From assembly GCA_007121455.1 (NCBI GenBank), contig SKKN01000023.1:1-64000 (forward strand): DNA of 64,000 nucleotides, given 5' to 3'. This DNA is from Gemmatimonadota bacterium. GTDB taxonomy: Bacteria > Gemmatimonadota > Gemmatimonadetes > Longimicrobiales > Gaopeijiaceae. This document shows positions 34,298-42,430 of this stretch, one piece after another. The notes below the pieces were generated by a model that had not been told where the DNA came from, did no database searches, and was given only the letters and a program-made list of their open reading frames with translations. The translations under genes and the position numbers were made by a program. The stretch's first letter is position 1; the number at the start of each line of letters is the position of its first letter.

Positions 34298-36990
34298 CCG
34301 CCATGCGCCCTTGGAAGTCGTTCCTGATCCTCTTCGCTCTTGTGGGGGGTGGCTTTCTCGCGCACGCACCTCTCCTTCTCGAGCTGGGCCTCGCCGCCCA
34401 GACTCCCGAGGAGCTTCGGCGGGAGGCGGGGCAGCGCACCGGCCAACCGCTCTCCGATGAAGAGGTCCTGCGCCGGATCCGGGCATCCGGGATGAGCCCC
34501 TCCGAGATTCGCAGGGAGCTGGAGCGTCGAGGGGTCGATCCCCGGGTGGCGGAAGCCTTCCTCCAGGGGACGGCGGACGGTGTGGCCGCCGGGACGGACC
34601 TCGTGCCTCTGCTGGAGGTCCTCTCCGAGCGGGAGGCGGAGGGTCCACGGGGAGAGATCCCACCTCCGGCAGCGAGGCCGGACGAGGCGGACGTCGGTGA
34701 TTCCGAACCTCCAGTCTACGGGCGTCACCTCTTCGGGCGCGCAACCTCCGAGTTCGTCGCGATCACCACCGGGCCGGTTCCTCGGGATTATCGCCTGGGG
34801 CCGGACGATGAGCTCACGCTCGTCGTCACGGGGGATGTGGAGTTGGCATACGACCTTCGCGTATCCCGCGAGGGGGCGATCGTCATTCCCGACGTGGGTC
34901 GGTTATTCGTGAGCGGTCGCACGATGGAGGAGCTGCAGGATGTCCTCTTCCAACGACTCTCTCAGATCTACTCGGGAATCCGGAGGGGACCGGACGCAAC
35001 CACGCACTTCGACGTGAGCATGGGCCGGCTCCGCTCGAACCAGGTCTATGTGATCGGCGAGGTGGAGCGGCCCGCGGCCTACGAGGTGAGCGGGCTCGCC
35101 ACGGTCCTCACGGCACTCTACCACGCAGGGGGACCGACCCGGGCCGGATCCTTCCGCGAAGTTCGGGTCAACCGTGGAGGGGAGACGATCGCCACGGTCG
35201 ACCTCTACGAGTATCTGGCGCGAGGGGTCGCTGAATCCGATGTCCGGTTGGAGCACGGAGACGTGGTCTTCGTGCCTCCCGCACGGCAGCGGGTCGAGCT
35301 CAGCGGATCCGTGGTGCGGCCCGGACGTTTCGAGCTCTCCTTCGGGGAAAGCCTGCGCGACCTCCTCGAGCACTCCGGCGGCGTGCGCCCCGAAGCCGAG
35401 CTGCGACGGGTCCAGATCGAACGGATCCTCGATCCCGGGGACCGCGGTCCCGGCCGGGACCGAGCGATCCTCGACGTGCCTGTGGGGGACCTGGAGTCCG
35501 ATGGCCGGGAGCCCATTCCGATCCGCGACGGCGACCGCGTCCGGATCTTCGCCGTGCTGGACGAGTTGGAGAACCAGGTCACGGTGAGCGGGGGTGTCTG
35601 GCGCCCGGGCACATACGCGGTGGGCCCCAACACGCGGCTCTGGGAGGTCATCGAGCGGGCGGGGGGCCTGGTGCCGGATGTGGTCGAAGGTCGAGCGCAG
35701 ATCCAGCGCCTGCGCTCGGACTGGACCCGAACCCTCATTCCGGTCGTCCTCGACCCGCAGAGCGGGGAAGACCCCCTGATCCAGAGCAGGGACGAGATCC
35801 TCGTCTATGCTGCCCGGGACTTGAGGGAGGATCGCCAGGTGTCGGTGGGAGGATGGGTCCGGGAGCCGGGTATGTATCCCTACAGCGAAGGGATGACGGT
35901 GGCGGATCTGGTCCTCCGGGCGGGCGGACTCCGAACCGGTGCCTACCTCTCCGAGGCCGAGGTGTCGCGTGTGGTGATGACTCAGGAGCGGACCCAGCTT
36001 CTCACTGAAAGCCATCCGGTGCGGCTGGACAGCGCTCTCGTCTTCGATCGCGCTCGCCCGGACGGTGCCGGGAATCCTGCGGGAGACATCTCTCGCACGG
36101 AAGCCGGAACGTTCACGTTGGAAAACCTCGATGCGGTCTATATCCGGAAGGCCCCCGGATTCGATCCGCAGGAGACGGTCGTGGTGACCGGGGAGGTGCT
36201 CTTTCCTGGGCCATACTCGATCTCCAGTCGCGGCGAGCGCCTCTCCGATCTCATGGAGCGGGCCGGAGGTCTGACTGTTGAGGCATACCCCGAGGGCTTC
36301 CAGCTCTGGCGGGTACGGGATCTGGGTCGACAGGCGGATCCCGACTGGACAGCCGTGGATCGATTCGACCGGTTCGCCCGTGACTCCGAGACGACGTTCA
36401 CGGCGCCGGCCGGGCGAACCGTCAGTCCTGCCGAGGTCTCCGACCTGGAGCGGGCACTCCAGGAGGAGGACGACCTCGACCGGATCCGGGAGCTGGAAAC
36501 CCGGCTCGAGTGGGCGCGTGCACAGGAGCAGATCGAGGATCGAGAGATGCGGACCCGGGTCGGGATCGATCTCGCCCGGGTGATGGACGACCCGGATCAC
36601 CCCGCGAACATCTTCGTGCACCCGAACGACTCGATCCACGTGCCGACGTACATTCCAACCGTCGACGTGCGGGGAGCGGTGGCCGCCCCCACGATGGTTC
36701 TCTACCGTCCCGGGGCGGGTCTCGACTACTACATCCGGCAAGCGGGCGGATACGTGGAGGGCGCGGACGAGGACCGGGTCCGAATCCAGTTCGCGAATGG
36801 TGAGGTGGCGACCCGGGGGCGAAGTGTGTTCTTCATCGGAGGCGGGATCGCCCGACCCGACCCCGGCAGCGTGGTCACGGTCCCGAGGAAGGAACGCGAG
36901 GAGAGGATCGCGTTCAGGGACGTGCTGGGGATCGCCACCTCGACCGCGACGGCCGTAGGAACGATTCTGCTGGCGCTTTCCAGGTTCTGA
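34294..36990 (+). CDS. Giant polysaccharide export protein with six SLBB domains
   Basis: 898 residues, far longer than Wza (about 380). A signal sequence (about 8-32) is followed by a helical region with EVLRRIRASGMSPSEIRREL, a Poly_export domain (about 165-240, YRLGPDDELTLVVTGDVEL), then six SLBB-like units whose cores read VYVIGEVERPAAY, VELSGSVVRPGRF, VTVSGGVWRPGTY, VSVGGWVREPGMY, VVVTGEVLFPGPY and VDVRGAVAAPTMV. A charged helical insertion lies before the last unit (about 710-760). A hydrophobic C-terminal segment (ATAVGTILLALSRF) ends it. It probably forms a long periplasmic conduit for the polymer. GTG 34294 overlaps the Wzz stop; ATG 34303 is an alternative. Confidence 0.88.
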   Translation: MTAMRPWKSFLILFALVGGGFLAHAPLLLELGLAAQTPEELRREAGQRTGQPLSDEEVLRRIRASGMSPSEIRRELERRGVDPRVAEAFLQGTADGVAAGTDLVPLLEVLSEREAEGPRGEIPPPAARPDEADVGDSEPPVYGRHLFGRATSEFVAITTGPVPRDYRLGPDDELTLVVTGDVELAYDLRVSREGAIVIPDVGRLFVSGRTMEELQDVLFQRLSQIYSGIRRGPDATTHFDVSMGRLRSNQVYVIGEVERPAAYEVSGLATVLTALYHAGGPTRAGSFREVRVNRGGETIATVDLYEYLARGVAESDVRLEHGDVVFVPPARQRVELSGSVVRPGRFELSFGESLRDLLEHSGGVRPEAELRRVQIERILDPGDRGPGRDRAILDVPVGDLESDGREPIPIRDGDRVRIFAVLDELENQVTVSGGVWRPGTYAVGPNTRLWEVIERAGGLVPDVVEGRAQIQRLRSDWTRTLIPVVLDPQSGEDPLIQSRDEILVYAARDLREDRQVSVGGWVREPGMYPYSEGMTVADLVLRAGGLRTGAYLSEAEVSRVVMTQERTQLLTESHPVRLDSALVFDRARPDGAGNPAGDISRTEAGTFTLENLDAVYIRKAPGFDPQETVVVTGEVLFPGPYSISSRGERLSDLMERAGGLTVEAYPEGFQLWRVRDLGRQADPDWTAVDRFDRFARDSETTFTAPAGRTVSPAEVSDLERALQEEDDLDRIRELETRLEWARAQEQIEDREMRTRVGIDLARVMDDPDHPANIFVHPNDSIHVPTYIPTVDVRGAVAAPTMVLYRPGAGLDYYIRQAGGYVEGADEDRVRIQFANGEVATRGRSVFFIGGGIARPDPGSVVTVPRKEREERIAFRDVLGIATSTATAVGTILLALSRF

Positions 36991-36999
36991 GGAGGTCCG

Positions 37000-38532
37000 C
37001 TGGCTTCCGTCCGCAGGTCGGCTTCCTCTTTGCTGCTCCTCTTCGCCTTGCCGGGGGCGATCGGGGCGCAGGACGGTGGGGTGGGCTCCATGAGCCTTTC
37101 TCTCCCTGCCGACCACTGGGCCCCGGCCGCGCTCGAGCGGTTGGATGGGATCGCGGAAGTCGGCCCCTGGGGATCGTGGGGCTTTCGCACCCCGTCCCGC
37201 TCCCAGGTCCTCGCGGCTTTCGAGGTAGTCGAGGCCCGTGCCGATTCCGAGTCGGTGCGGGATCTCGCACGGGCCTATGGGGAGCGCTTCCGAGAGGAGT
37301 TCTCCAGCGTGACATCGGACTCCTCCGAATCGACTGCTCGCTGGGTCGGCGGGCATGTGGACGCGCGAGCGGGGCGGCGCTCGGGTGCGTTGCGAACAGG
37401 CTCGGGCTACCTCGACCACCCCACGTTCCGGGATCCGGAGCCGGCTGGCGAGCCGGTCCATGTGTTCGGTGAGGTGGGTGGAGCCCTGGAGGTGGGCCGG
37501 GTGGCGTTCGCGGGCCGTATCGGGACGGATGCGAACACCACCCCGCGAGTCACGGAGCTTTACGGAGCGGCGAGCCTGCGGAGCCTCGAGCTATGGGTAG
37601 GCCGCCGGGCGCCGGCCTTCGGAGCCGGGATGAGTGGCACGATCGTTCTGGACGGCCTCGTTCCACTGGATGGTGGGGGGGCGGGGCTCGCCGCCCCCGT
37701 CCGCCTTCCATGGATCCTCGAGCACCTCGGGCCGATCCGATTCGAGACCCACCTTGCGCGGCTGGCGGCCAGCGGCGAGATCGGCTCCCCCTGGTTCTGG
37801 GCCGCGCGCGGCTCCCTCGCTCCCCATCCCAGAGTGGGGCTTGGGCTCAACCGCGCGGCCATCTTCGGAGGGGACGGGAGTCCCCCGGTGAACCTCCGCA
37901 ACGTCGGACTCATGATTCTCGGAACCCGTCCGGACGAGGACTTCTCCGACGAGCTCAGCCGGACGTTTTTTTCGAACCAAGTCCTCTCGGTCGATCTCAG
38001 GTTGCGCGCCAACGTGGCCGCGGCGCCCATCTCCCTTTACCTCGAATGGGGGATGGAGGATGGCTCCGGGGCGTGGAAGAACGTGCCCGGGATCGTCGGG
38101 GGAGTCCACGTGCCCTTCCTGCCCCGGCTCCCGGAACTCTCGCTCGGTGTCGAGCGCACCCACTTCGCCCGCTCCTGCTGCGGAAACCCGGCTTGGTACC
38201 GGCATGCGCACTTCAGTGGCGGATGGGCGGATGACGGAGTACCCCTGGGTCATTCGCTCGGAGGCCACGGAGGCGAGTGGCTTCTGCATGGGCGCGCCGA
38301 CCTGGGGAGCGCCGCTCTCCGCTCCTCGTGGCGCCTCTTCCACCGCGAGCGGGGCGCCGAAAACCTGTATGCGCCGGACCGAGAGGGGACGAGCCTCGGC
38401 GTCGCCCTGCAGCTCGAGGGCCGGCTTCGCCCGGGGTTGGACCTCGTGGTCGATGGCAGCTACGAGCGCGGCGGTGGAGCGGATCGGTGGGAAGACACGC
38501 GTGCTTTTCTGGGCATTCGGACATATTTTTGA
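37000..38532 (+). CDS. Capsule assembly Wzi-family outer-membrane protein (third copy)
   Basis: About 510 residues. The start is placed at CTG 37000: GGAGG ends five bases upstream, and the resulting N-terminus (ASVRRSASSLLLLFALPGAIGAQ, split here as ASVRRSASS plus LLLLFALPGAIGAQ) is a complete signal peptide. The next usable codon, TTG 37030, would remove the positively charged part. The mature protein has ADHWAPAALERLDG near the N-terminus, then beta-rich barrel sequence with ELWVGRRAPAFGAGMSGTIVL and a C-terminal strand ending in Phe (LGIRTYF), as expected for outer-membrane insertion. It is the most divergent of the three Wzi-like copies. It closes the right-hand export set. Confidence 0.78.
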   Translation: MASVRRSASSLLLLFALPGAIGAQDGGVGSMSLSLPADHWAPAALERLDGIAEVGPWGSWGFRTPSRSQVLAAFEVVEARADSESVRDLARAYGERFREEFSSVTSDSSESTARWVGGHVDARAGRRSGALRTGSGYLDHPTFRDPEPAGEPVHVFGEVGGALEVGRVAFAGRIGTDANTTPRVTELYGAASLRSLELWVGRRAPAFGAGMSGTIVLDGLVPLDGGGAGLAAPVRLPWILEHLGPIRFETHLARLAASGEIGSPWFWAARGSLAPHPRVGLGLNRAAIFGGDGSPPVNLRNVGLMILGTRPDEDFSDELSRTFFSNQVLSVDLRLRANVAAAPISLYLEWGMEDGSGAWKNVPGIVGGVHVPFLPRLPELSLGVERTHFARSCCGNPAWYRHAHFSGGWADDGVPLGHSLGGHGGEWLLHGRADLGSAALRSSWRLFHRERGAENLYAPDREGTSLGVALQLEGRLRPGLDLVVDGSYERGGGADRWEDTRAFLGIRTYF

Positions 38533-38547
38533 GCGGGAGAGGGATTC

Positions 38548-39150
38548 CTGACGCATCGGGGTCAAACCCTCCCGGACAACCCTCGACACCTCTGGATTCT
38601 CGAGGCCTTGTCCGACGGAGGACACGTTTCGCAGCGGACGCTCGCCGAGCGGCTGGGAATGGCAGCGAGTCTCGTGAACCGTCTCATTCGGGAGCTCATG
38701 GACCGCGGCCTCCTCGAGGTGGTGGATGCCGACGTGCGGCCCTTCGCATATCGCCTCACTGTCGATGGACGGGGGTATCGCCGTCGGCTGAGCCATCAGC
38801 ACTACCGGTCCGTGCTGGGGAGCTTCCGCGAGGTACAGGAAGCGATCCGGAAGCGGCTCCGCGGGGTTCTGGAGAAAGGGGTGCGACGCCTCGTCTTCTA
38901 CGGAGCGGGAGAGATCATGGACGCGACGCTTCCCCTCGCGTGGGAGGAGGGGCTCGAGGTCGTGGGGCTCGTCGATGACGATCCCCGAAAACAGGGGCGG
39001 GAACGGGACGGACTCGTCGTCCGGTCTCCGTCTTCCATCCCCTTGCTGAACCCGGACGGGATCCTCATCACTACATACAAGCATGCTCCAGAGATCCGCT
39101 CCCGCCTGGGGAATGAGATATCTTCCTCGCTTCCGGTGTTGGAGTTGTGA
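38548..39150 (+). CDS. Winged-helix regulator with C-terminal Rossmann (nucleotide-sugar-like) domain
   Basis: About 200 residues. The N-terminal winged helix (about 12-75) includes RHLWILEALSDGGHVSQRTL, AERLGMAASLVNRLIREL and a wing ending FAYRLTVDG, like MarR-type regulators associated with exopolysaccharide loci. A linker helix leads to a Rossmann-like domain (about 108-200) with RRLVFYGAGEIMDATL and VVGLVDDDPRKQG. The same GAG...DDDP pattern appears in the dehydratase fusion and the PglD-like protein here, suggesting binding of a UDP-sugar. CTG 38548, five bases after GGGAGAGGG, is the only NTG codon upstream of the conserved first helix; TTG 38608 would truncate it. Probably a local transcription regulator of the locus. 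Confidence 0.75.
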   Translation: MTHRGQTLPDNPRHLWILEALSDGGHVSQRTLAERLGMAASLVNRLIRELMDRGLLEVVDADVRPFAYRLTVDGRGYRRRLSHQHYRSVLGSFREVQEAIRKRLRGVLEKGVRRLVFYGAGEIMDATLPLAWEEGLEVVGLVDDDPRKQGRERDGLVVRSPSSIPLLNPDGILITTYKHAPEIRSRLGNEISSSLPVLEL

Positions 39151-39272
39151 GTGAGCGACTCGAAGACTGGCTCGGGCTCGCCGGGAACTGGCCGGCGGCA
39201 CGGCTCCTGCGGCGTCACCGAGCACGCGTCCGGCGGTGGATCATCCCTGAACCCCTGAAGGTCGAGTCATGA
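39147..39272 (+). CDS. 41-residue small protein stitched between regulator and ugd
   Basis: GTG 39147 lies in the overlap GTGA with the regulator stop, and the TGA at 39270-39272 overlaps the ugd start (ATGA), so the frame exactly bridges the two genes. The product has an acidic amphipathic start (SERLEDWLGLAGNW), a strongly basic middle (LLRRHRARVRRWIIPEP) and no signal peptide or Cys. I do not recognise a family. Exact stitching at both ends, typical of this operon, is the evidence that it is translated; an alternative is that it serves only to couple translation to ugd. Confidence 0.6.
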   Translation: MSERLEDWLGLAGNWPAARLLRRHRARVRRWIIPEPLKVES

Positions 39273-40615
39273 ATGTCACTGTAGTGGGAAGTGGGTACGT
39301 AGGACTCGTTCTTGGAGCCTGCCTTGCCGAGAGCGGAAACGACGTGATTTGCGTGGATCGAGACGAGGAGAAGGTTCGGGAACTGTCCAGAGGACGGATC
39401 CCGATCCACGAGCCGGGCTTGGACGATCTCGTAGGGCGAAACCTCGACGACGGGCGCCTCCGTTTCAGCACCGACCTCGCCGAAGGGGTGCGCGCGTCGG
39501 ACGTCATCTTCATCGCCGTGGGGACGCCGCAGGGTGAGGACGGCTCCGCAGATCTCCAGCACGTCCTGGATGTCGCGCGTGGGATCGGTCGGCAGATGGA
39601 TGGAGAGAAGGTCGTCGTGACGAAGAGCACGGTCCCGGTGGGAACTGCGCTCCACGTTCGGGCCGCGATCGAGGAGAACGCCTCCCACCCCGTACACGTC
39701 TGCTCGAATCCCGAGTTCCTGAAGGAGGGGGCGGCAGTCGACGACTTCATGAAGCCCGACCGCGTCGTGCTCGGCGTGGAGAGCGAAAAGGCGCGCGTGG
39801 TGCTCGAGGACCTCTACTCCCCGTTCGTCCGAACGGGGAATCCGATCCTCTTCATGGATGTCGCGTCCGCCGAGATCACGAAGTATGCAGCGAACGGCAT
39901 GCTCGCCACCCGGATCAGCTTCATGAACATGATCGCCAGGCTCTGTGAAGCCGCCGGTGCGGACGTGGACCTGGTCCGGCACGGGGTGGGGACGGACTCC
40001 CGGATCGGCTCCGCGTTCCTTTTCCCCGGGATCGGATACGGCGGTTCGTGCTTCCCGAAGGATGTGAAGGCTTTGATGCGGACCTTCGCGGACCTCGATC
40101 AGGACGGTGCGCTGCTCCAGGCCGTGGAAGATGTGAACGAGCGCCAGAAGGCCCTCCTGCTCGACCGGGTGGTGGACCGCTTCGGAGCCGACCTGTCCGG
40201 CCGCGCCTTTGCCGCATGGGGTCTCGCCTTCAAGCCCGGGACCGATGATATGCGGGAAGCTCCGAGCTTGACGGTGATCGACGGGCTCCTCGAGCGGGGT
40301 GCCGAGGTCCGCGCACACGATCCCGAGGCGGCGAAGAATGCTCGGGCCTGGTGGGGAGAGCGGATCACCTACTGCGAGACGAACTACGACTGTCTGAAAG
40401 GGGCGGATGCGCTTCTGATCCACACGGAGTGGCAGCCGTATCGGAGGCCCGACTTCGAGCGGGTCCGGGCGCTCCTTCGAACACCGGCCATCTTTGATGG
40501 ACGCAACCTCTATCGGCCTCAGCGGATGCAGGAGCTGGGCTTCGAATACTACTCCGTCGGAAGGCCCGCCGTGACGGAGCGAGCTCTCTCCGGCGCATCC
40601 GGGCGGGAACTCTGA
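39269..40615 (+). CDS. ugd: UDP-glucose 6-dehydrogenase
   Basis: 448 residues. The NAD-binding domain begins VTVVGSGYVGLVLGACLAE and includes VIFIAVGTPQ and VVTKSTVPVGT. The central domain has SNPEFLKEGAAVDDF, and the catalytic Cys261 lies in GYGGSCFPKD. The C-terminal UDP-binding domain has AFKPGTDDMREAPSLTVI. The enzyme oxidises UDP-glucose to UDP-glucuronate with two NAD+. The product feeds UDP-xylose synthase at 41443-42420 and the 4-epimerase at 43189-44178. GAAGG lies seven to eight bases before ATG 39269, and the start overlaps the small upstream gene. Confidence 0.97.
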   Translation: MNVTVVGSGYVGLVLGACLAESGNDVICVDRDEEKVRELSRGRIPIHEPGLDDLVGRNLDDGRLRFSTDLAEGVRASDVIFIAVGTPQGEDGSADLQHVLDVARGIGRQMDGEKVVVTKSTVPVGTALHVRAAIEENASHPVHVCSNPEFLKEGAAVDDFMKPDRVVLGVESEKARVVLEDLYSPFVRTGNPILFMDVASAEITKYAANGMLATRISFMNMIARLCEAAGADVDLVRHGVGTDSRIGSAFLFPGIGYGGSCFPKDVKALMRTFADLDQDGALLQAVEDVNERQKALLLDRVVDRFGADLSGRAFAAWGLAFKPGTDDMREAPSLTVIDGLLERGAEVRAHDPEAAKNARAWWGERITYCETNYDCLKGADALLIHTEWQPYRRPDFERVRALLRTPAIFDGRNLYRPQRMQELGFEYYSVGRPAVTERALSGASGREL

Positions 40616-40635
40616 AAGGCCCGCGGACAAACGAA

Positions 40636-40668
40636 GGCGGGGACTCCCCTTCTTGGCGAGCCCCCGCC
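40636..40668. terminator. Convergent hairpin terminator between ugd and barrel gene
   Basis: GGCGGGG (40636-40642) and CCCCGCC (40662-40668) form a seven-base G/C stem with a 19-base loop, placed between the converging genes. No T-run follows on either strand, so efficiency is uncertain. Confidence 0.5.
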
Positions 40669-40710
40669 CCGTCATATCCGGATCATTCTACGATCCCGGC
40701 GATGAACATG

Positions 40711-41343
40711 TCACCAGTTCCGTGGCACGTGAAACCGGAGTCCGAGGTCGAAGGAGAGGTACTGGATGTCCATGTCTCCCCCCAGCTCGATCGGACCGAT
40801 GTCGACGATTTCCAGCTCCGGAGTGATCGAGTTGTAGCGCACGGACGGCGAAACGGAGAACCAGTCGCCGAAGATCGGGGCGTCGAAGCCGACCGACCCC
40901 TGGAAGCCCAGCTCACGGTCCGTCTGGAAATCGACCTCCTCGATGAGGAACCGCGTCCGGTGGGCGATGAGGCCGCCGCGGACCCACGGGACGATGTTCC
41001 CGGCCATCTGGGGAGCTTCGAACTGGACTCCAGCCTCGTAACCGGTTACCCGGATCTCGTCGCCCGCTCCGCAGATCTCGCAGTCGAACATGTCCCGTGT
41101 CCAGCCTGCGTAGATCCCGATGTTCGCGTTCATCATGAGCGAGGCCCCGAATCCCATCCCGACGTCGGATTCAGCTTCGACGAACTCATTCGCGAAGTCA
41201 CCGATCGGGAAGCCGTAGGATCCCCGGGCCTCGAGCGTCAGGACCCGTTCGCCCGTCACCGTTCGCTGCTGCGCATCGACGGGGGCGCTGAGCATGAGGA
41301 GCGGCACCAGGAGCGCCGCGCACGTTGCCATGGTACGTTTCAT
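40711..41343 (-). CDS. Small outer-membrane beta-barrel protein
   Basis: 210 residues. ATG 41343 is chosen because GGAGG lies eight bases upstream; an ATG nine codons earlier lacks this. A signal peptide (KRTMATCAALLVPLLMLSAP, cleaved near VDAQ) precedes alternating strands with Gly and aromatics (LEARGSYGFPIGDFA, VPWVRGGLIAHRT) and a C-terminal aromatic strand ending RFHVPRNW, the insertion signal of barrel proteins. Two cysteines (DCEIC) sit in a likely loop. It resembles the outer-membrane beta-barrel (OmpW/OprG-size) class; function unknown. It is a single-gene unit with its own promoter. Confidence 0.8.
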   Translation of the reverse strand: MKRTMATCAALLVPLLMLSAPVDAQQRTVTGERVLTLEARGSYGFPIGDFANEFVEAESDVGMGFGASLMMNANIGIYAGWTRDMFDCEICGAGDEIRVTGYEAGVQFEAPQMAGNIVPWVRGGLIAHRTRFLIEEVDFQTDRELGFQGSVGFDAPIFGDWFSVSPSVRYNSITPELEIVDIGPIELGGDMDIQYLSFDLGLRFHVPRNW

Positions 41344-41370
41344 TCTATCAACCTCCGCCTGATGGTTCAT

Positions 41371-41398
41371 TCCATACGATGGCTGAGATAACGTGCAA
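41371..41398 (-). promoter_or_regulatory. Candidate sigma-70 promoter of the barrel gene
   Basis: On the minus strand TTGCAC, a 16-base spacer and TATGGA lie 28 bases before the start codon. The 99-base gap also has to serve UDP-xylose synthase in the other direction, where AT-rich sequence (41417-41437) but no clear -35 is seen. Confidence 0.4.
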
Positions 41399-41442
41399 AG
41401 TGCGTGCCGGAGGTGGGCATAAGTGTTAAGTTTTTGTGACGC

Positions 41443-42420
41443 ATGAAAATACGAGGTCTACGCATCGTCATTACGGGGGCGGCGGGTTTCCTGGGGTCCC
41501 ACCTCGTGGACCGCTTCCTGGCGGAAGGTTACCGGGTGATCGGAGTCGACAACTTCGTGACGGGCCGGAAGGAAAACCTGGCTCATCTCGAAGGGAATCG
41601 CTTTTTTTCCTTTGTCGAGTACGATGTCTCCCTCCCCCTCTATTTCGCGGACGATCTGGACGGTGTCCTGCACTTCGCCTCGCCCGCGAGTCCGGCGGAC
41701 TACCTGGACCTCCCGATCCAGACGCTGAAGGTTGGAAGCCTCGGCACCCATAACATGCTCGGGCTCGCGAAGGCCAAAGGCGCTCGTTTCCTCCTCGCGT
41801 CGACCTCGGAGGTCTACGGGGACCCGCAGGAGCACCCGCAGCCCGAGACCTACTGGGGACATGTGAACCCGGTCGGGCCCCGGGGCGTCTACGACGAAGC
41901 GAAGCGGTTCGCCGAGGCGATGACGATGGCGTACCAGAGGACCCATGGGACTCGGACCCGGATCGCGCGCATCTTCAACACGTATGGCCCTCGGATGAGG
42001 CCAGCGGATGGTCGGGTCGTTTCGAACTTCATCGTCCAGGCCCTGCAGGGGAAACCGATCACCGTGTATGGGGACGGCTCCCAGACGCGCTCTTTTTGTT
42101 TCGTGGACGACCTCGTGGAAGGCCTCTACCGCCTGTACCGCTCGGATCATCCCGGTCCGGTGAACCTCGGGAATCCCGACGAGTTCACGATCCAGGAGCT
42201 CGCCCGGACCGTGATCGAAGAAACGGGAAGCACCTCGAAGATCGAGCGTCGCCCTCTCCCGGAGGACGACCCGCAGGTGCGTTGCCCGGATATCTCCCGC
42301 GCACGAAGCGCCCTGTCCTGGGAGCCCGGTGTTTCGCTTCGGGAGGGTCTGCGCCGAACGATCCCCCACTTCCGGCGATTGGTGGAGGAGGGTGAGGCGC
42401 AGGCTCGGAACTTGAGTTGA
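41443..42420 (+). CDS. UDP-glucuronate decarboxylase (UDP-xylose synthase)
   Basis: 325 residues, extended SDR. The NAD motif is [16 protein letters not shown], followed by the [12 protein letters not shown] block, [22 protein letters not shown], the active-site [11 protein letters not shown] with Tyr-x-x-x-Lys, and [10 protein letters not shown]. The SPASP and YDEAKR blocks are diagnostic of UXS rather than of 4-epimerases. It converts UDP-glucuronate to UDP-xylose. No ribosome-binding site is visible before ATG 41443. It is followed by the ElyC-like gene with a ten-base gap. Confidence 0.93.
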   Translation: MKIRGLRIVITGAAGFLGSHLVDRFLAEGYRVIGVDNFVTGRKENLAHLEGNRFFSFVEYDVSLPLYFADDLDGVLHFASPASPADYLDLPIQTLKVGSLGTHNMLGLAKAKGARFLLASTSEVYGDPQEHPQPETYWGHVNPVGPRGVYDEAKRFAEAMTMAYQRTHGTRTRIARIFNTYGPRMRPADGRVVSNFIVQALQGKPITVYGDGSQTRSFCFVDDLVEGLYRLYRSDHPGPVNLGNPDEFTIQELARTVIEETGSTSKIERRPLPEDDPQVRCPDISRARSALSWEPGVSLREGLRRTIPHFRRLVEEGEAQARNLS

Positions 42421-42430
42421 CGGAGACTGC

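Noticed and set aside
34903-37461. Long antisense open frames (over 800 codons opposite the six-SLBB gene, about 730 opposite uvrB, about 590 opposite the flippase)
   Set aside because: They mirror strongly coding plus-strand genes with clear motifs, their products are Arg/Pro/His-rich without domains, and high G+C makes such shadows common.
9257-38532. Recent horizontal island with mobile ends
   Set aside because: No integrase, transposase, tRNA target or flanking direct repeat was seen, and base composition looks like that of the housekeeping genes to the right.
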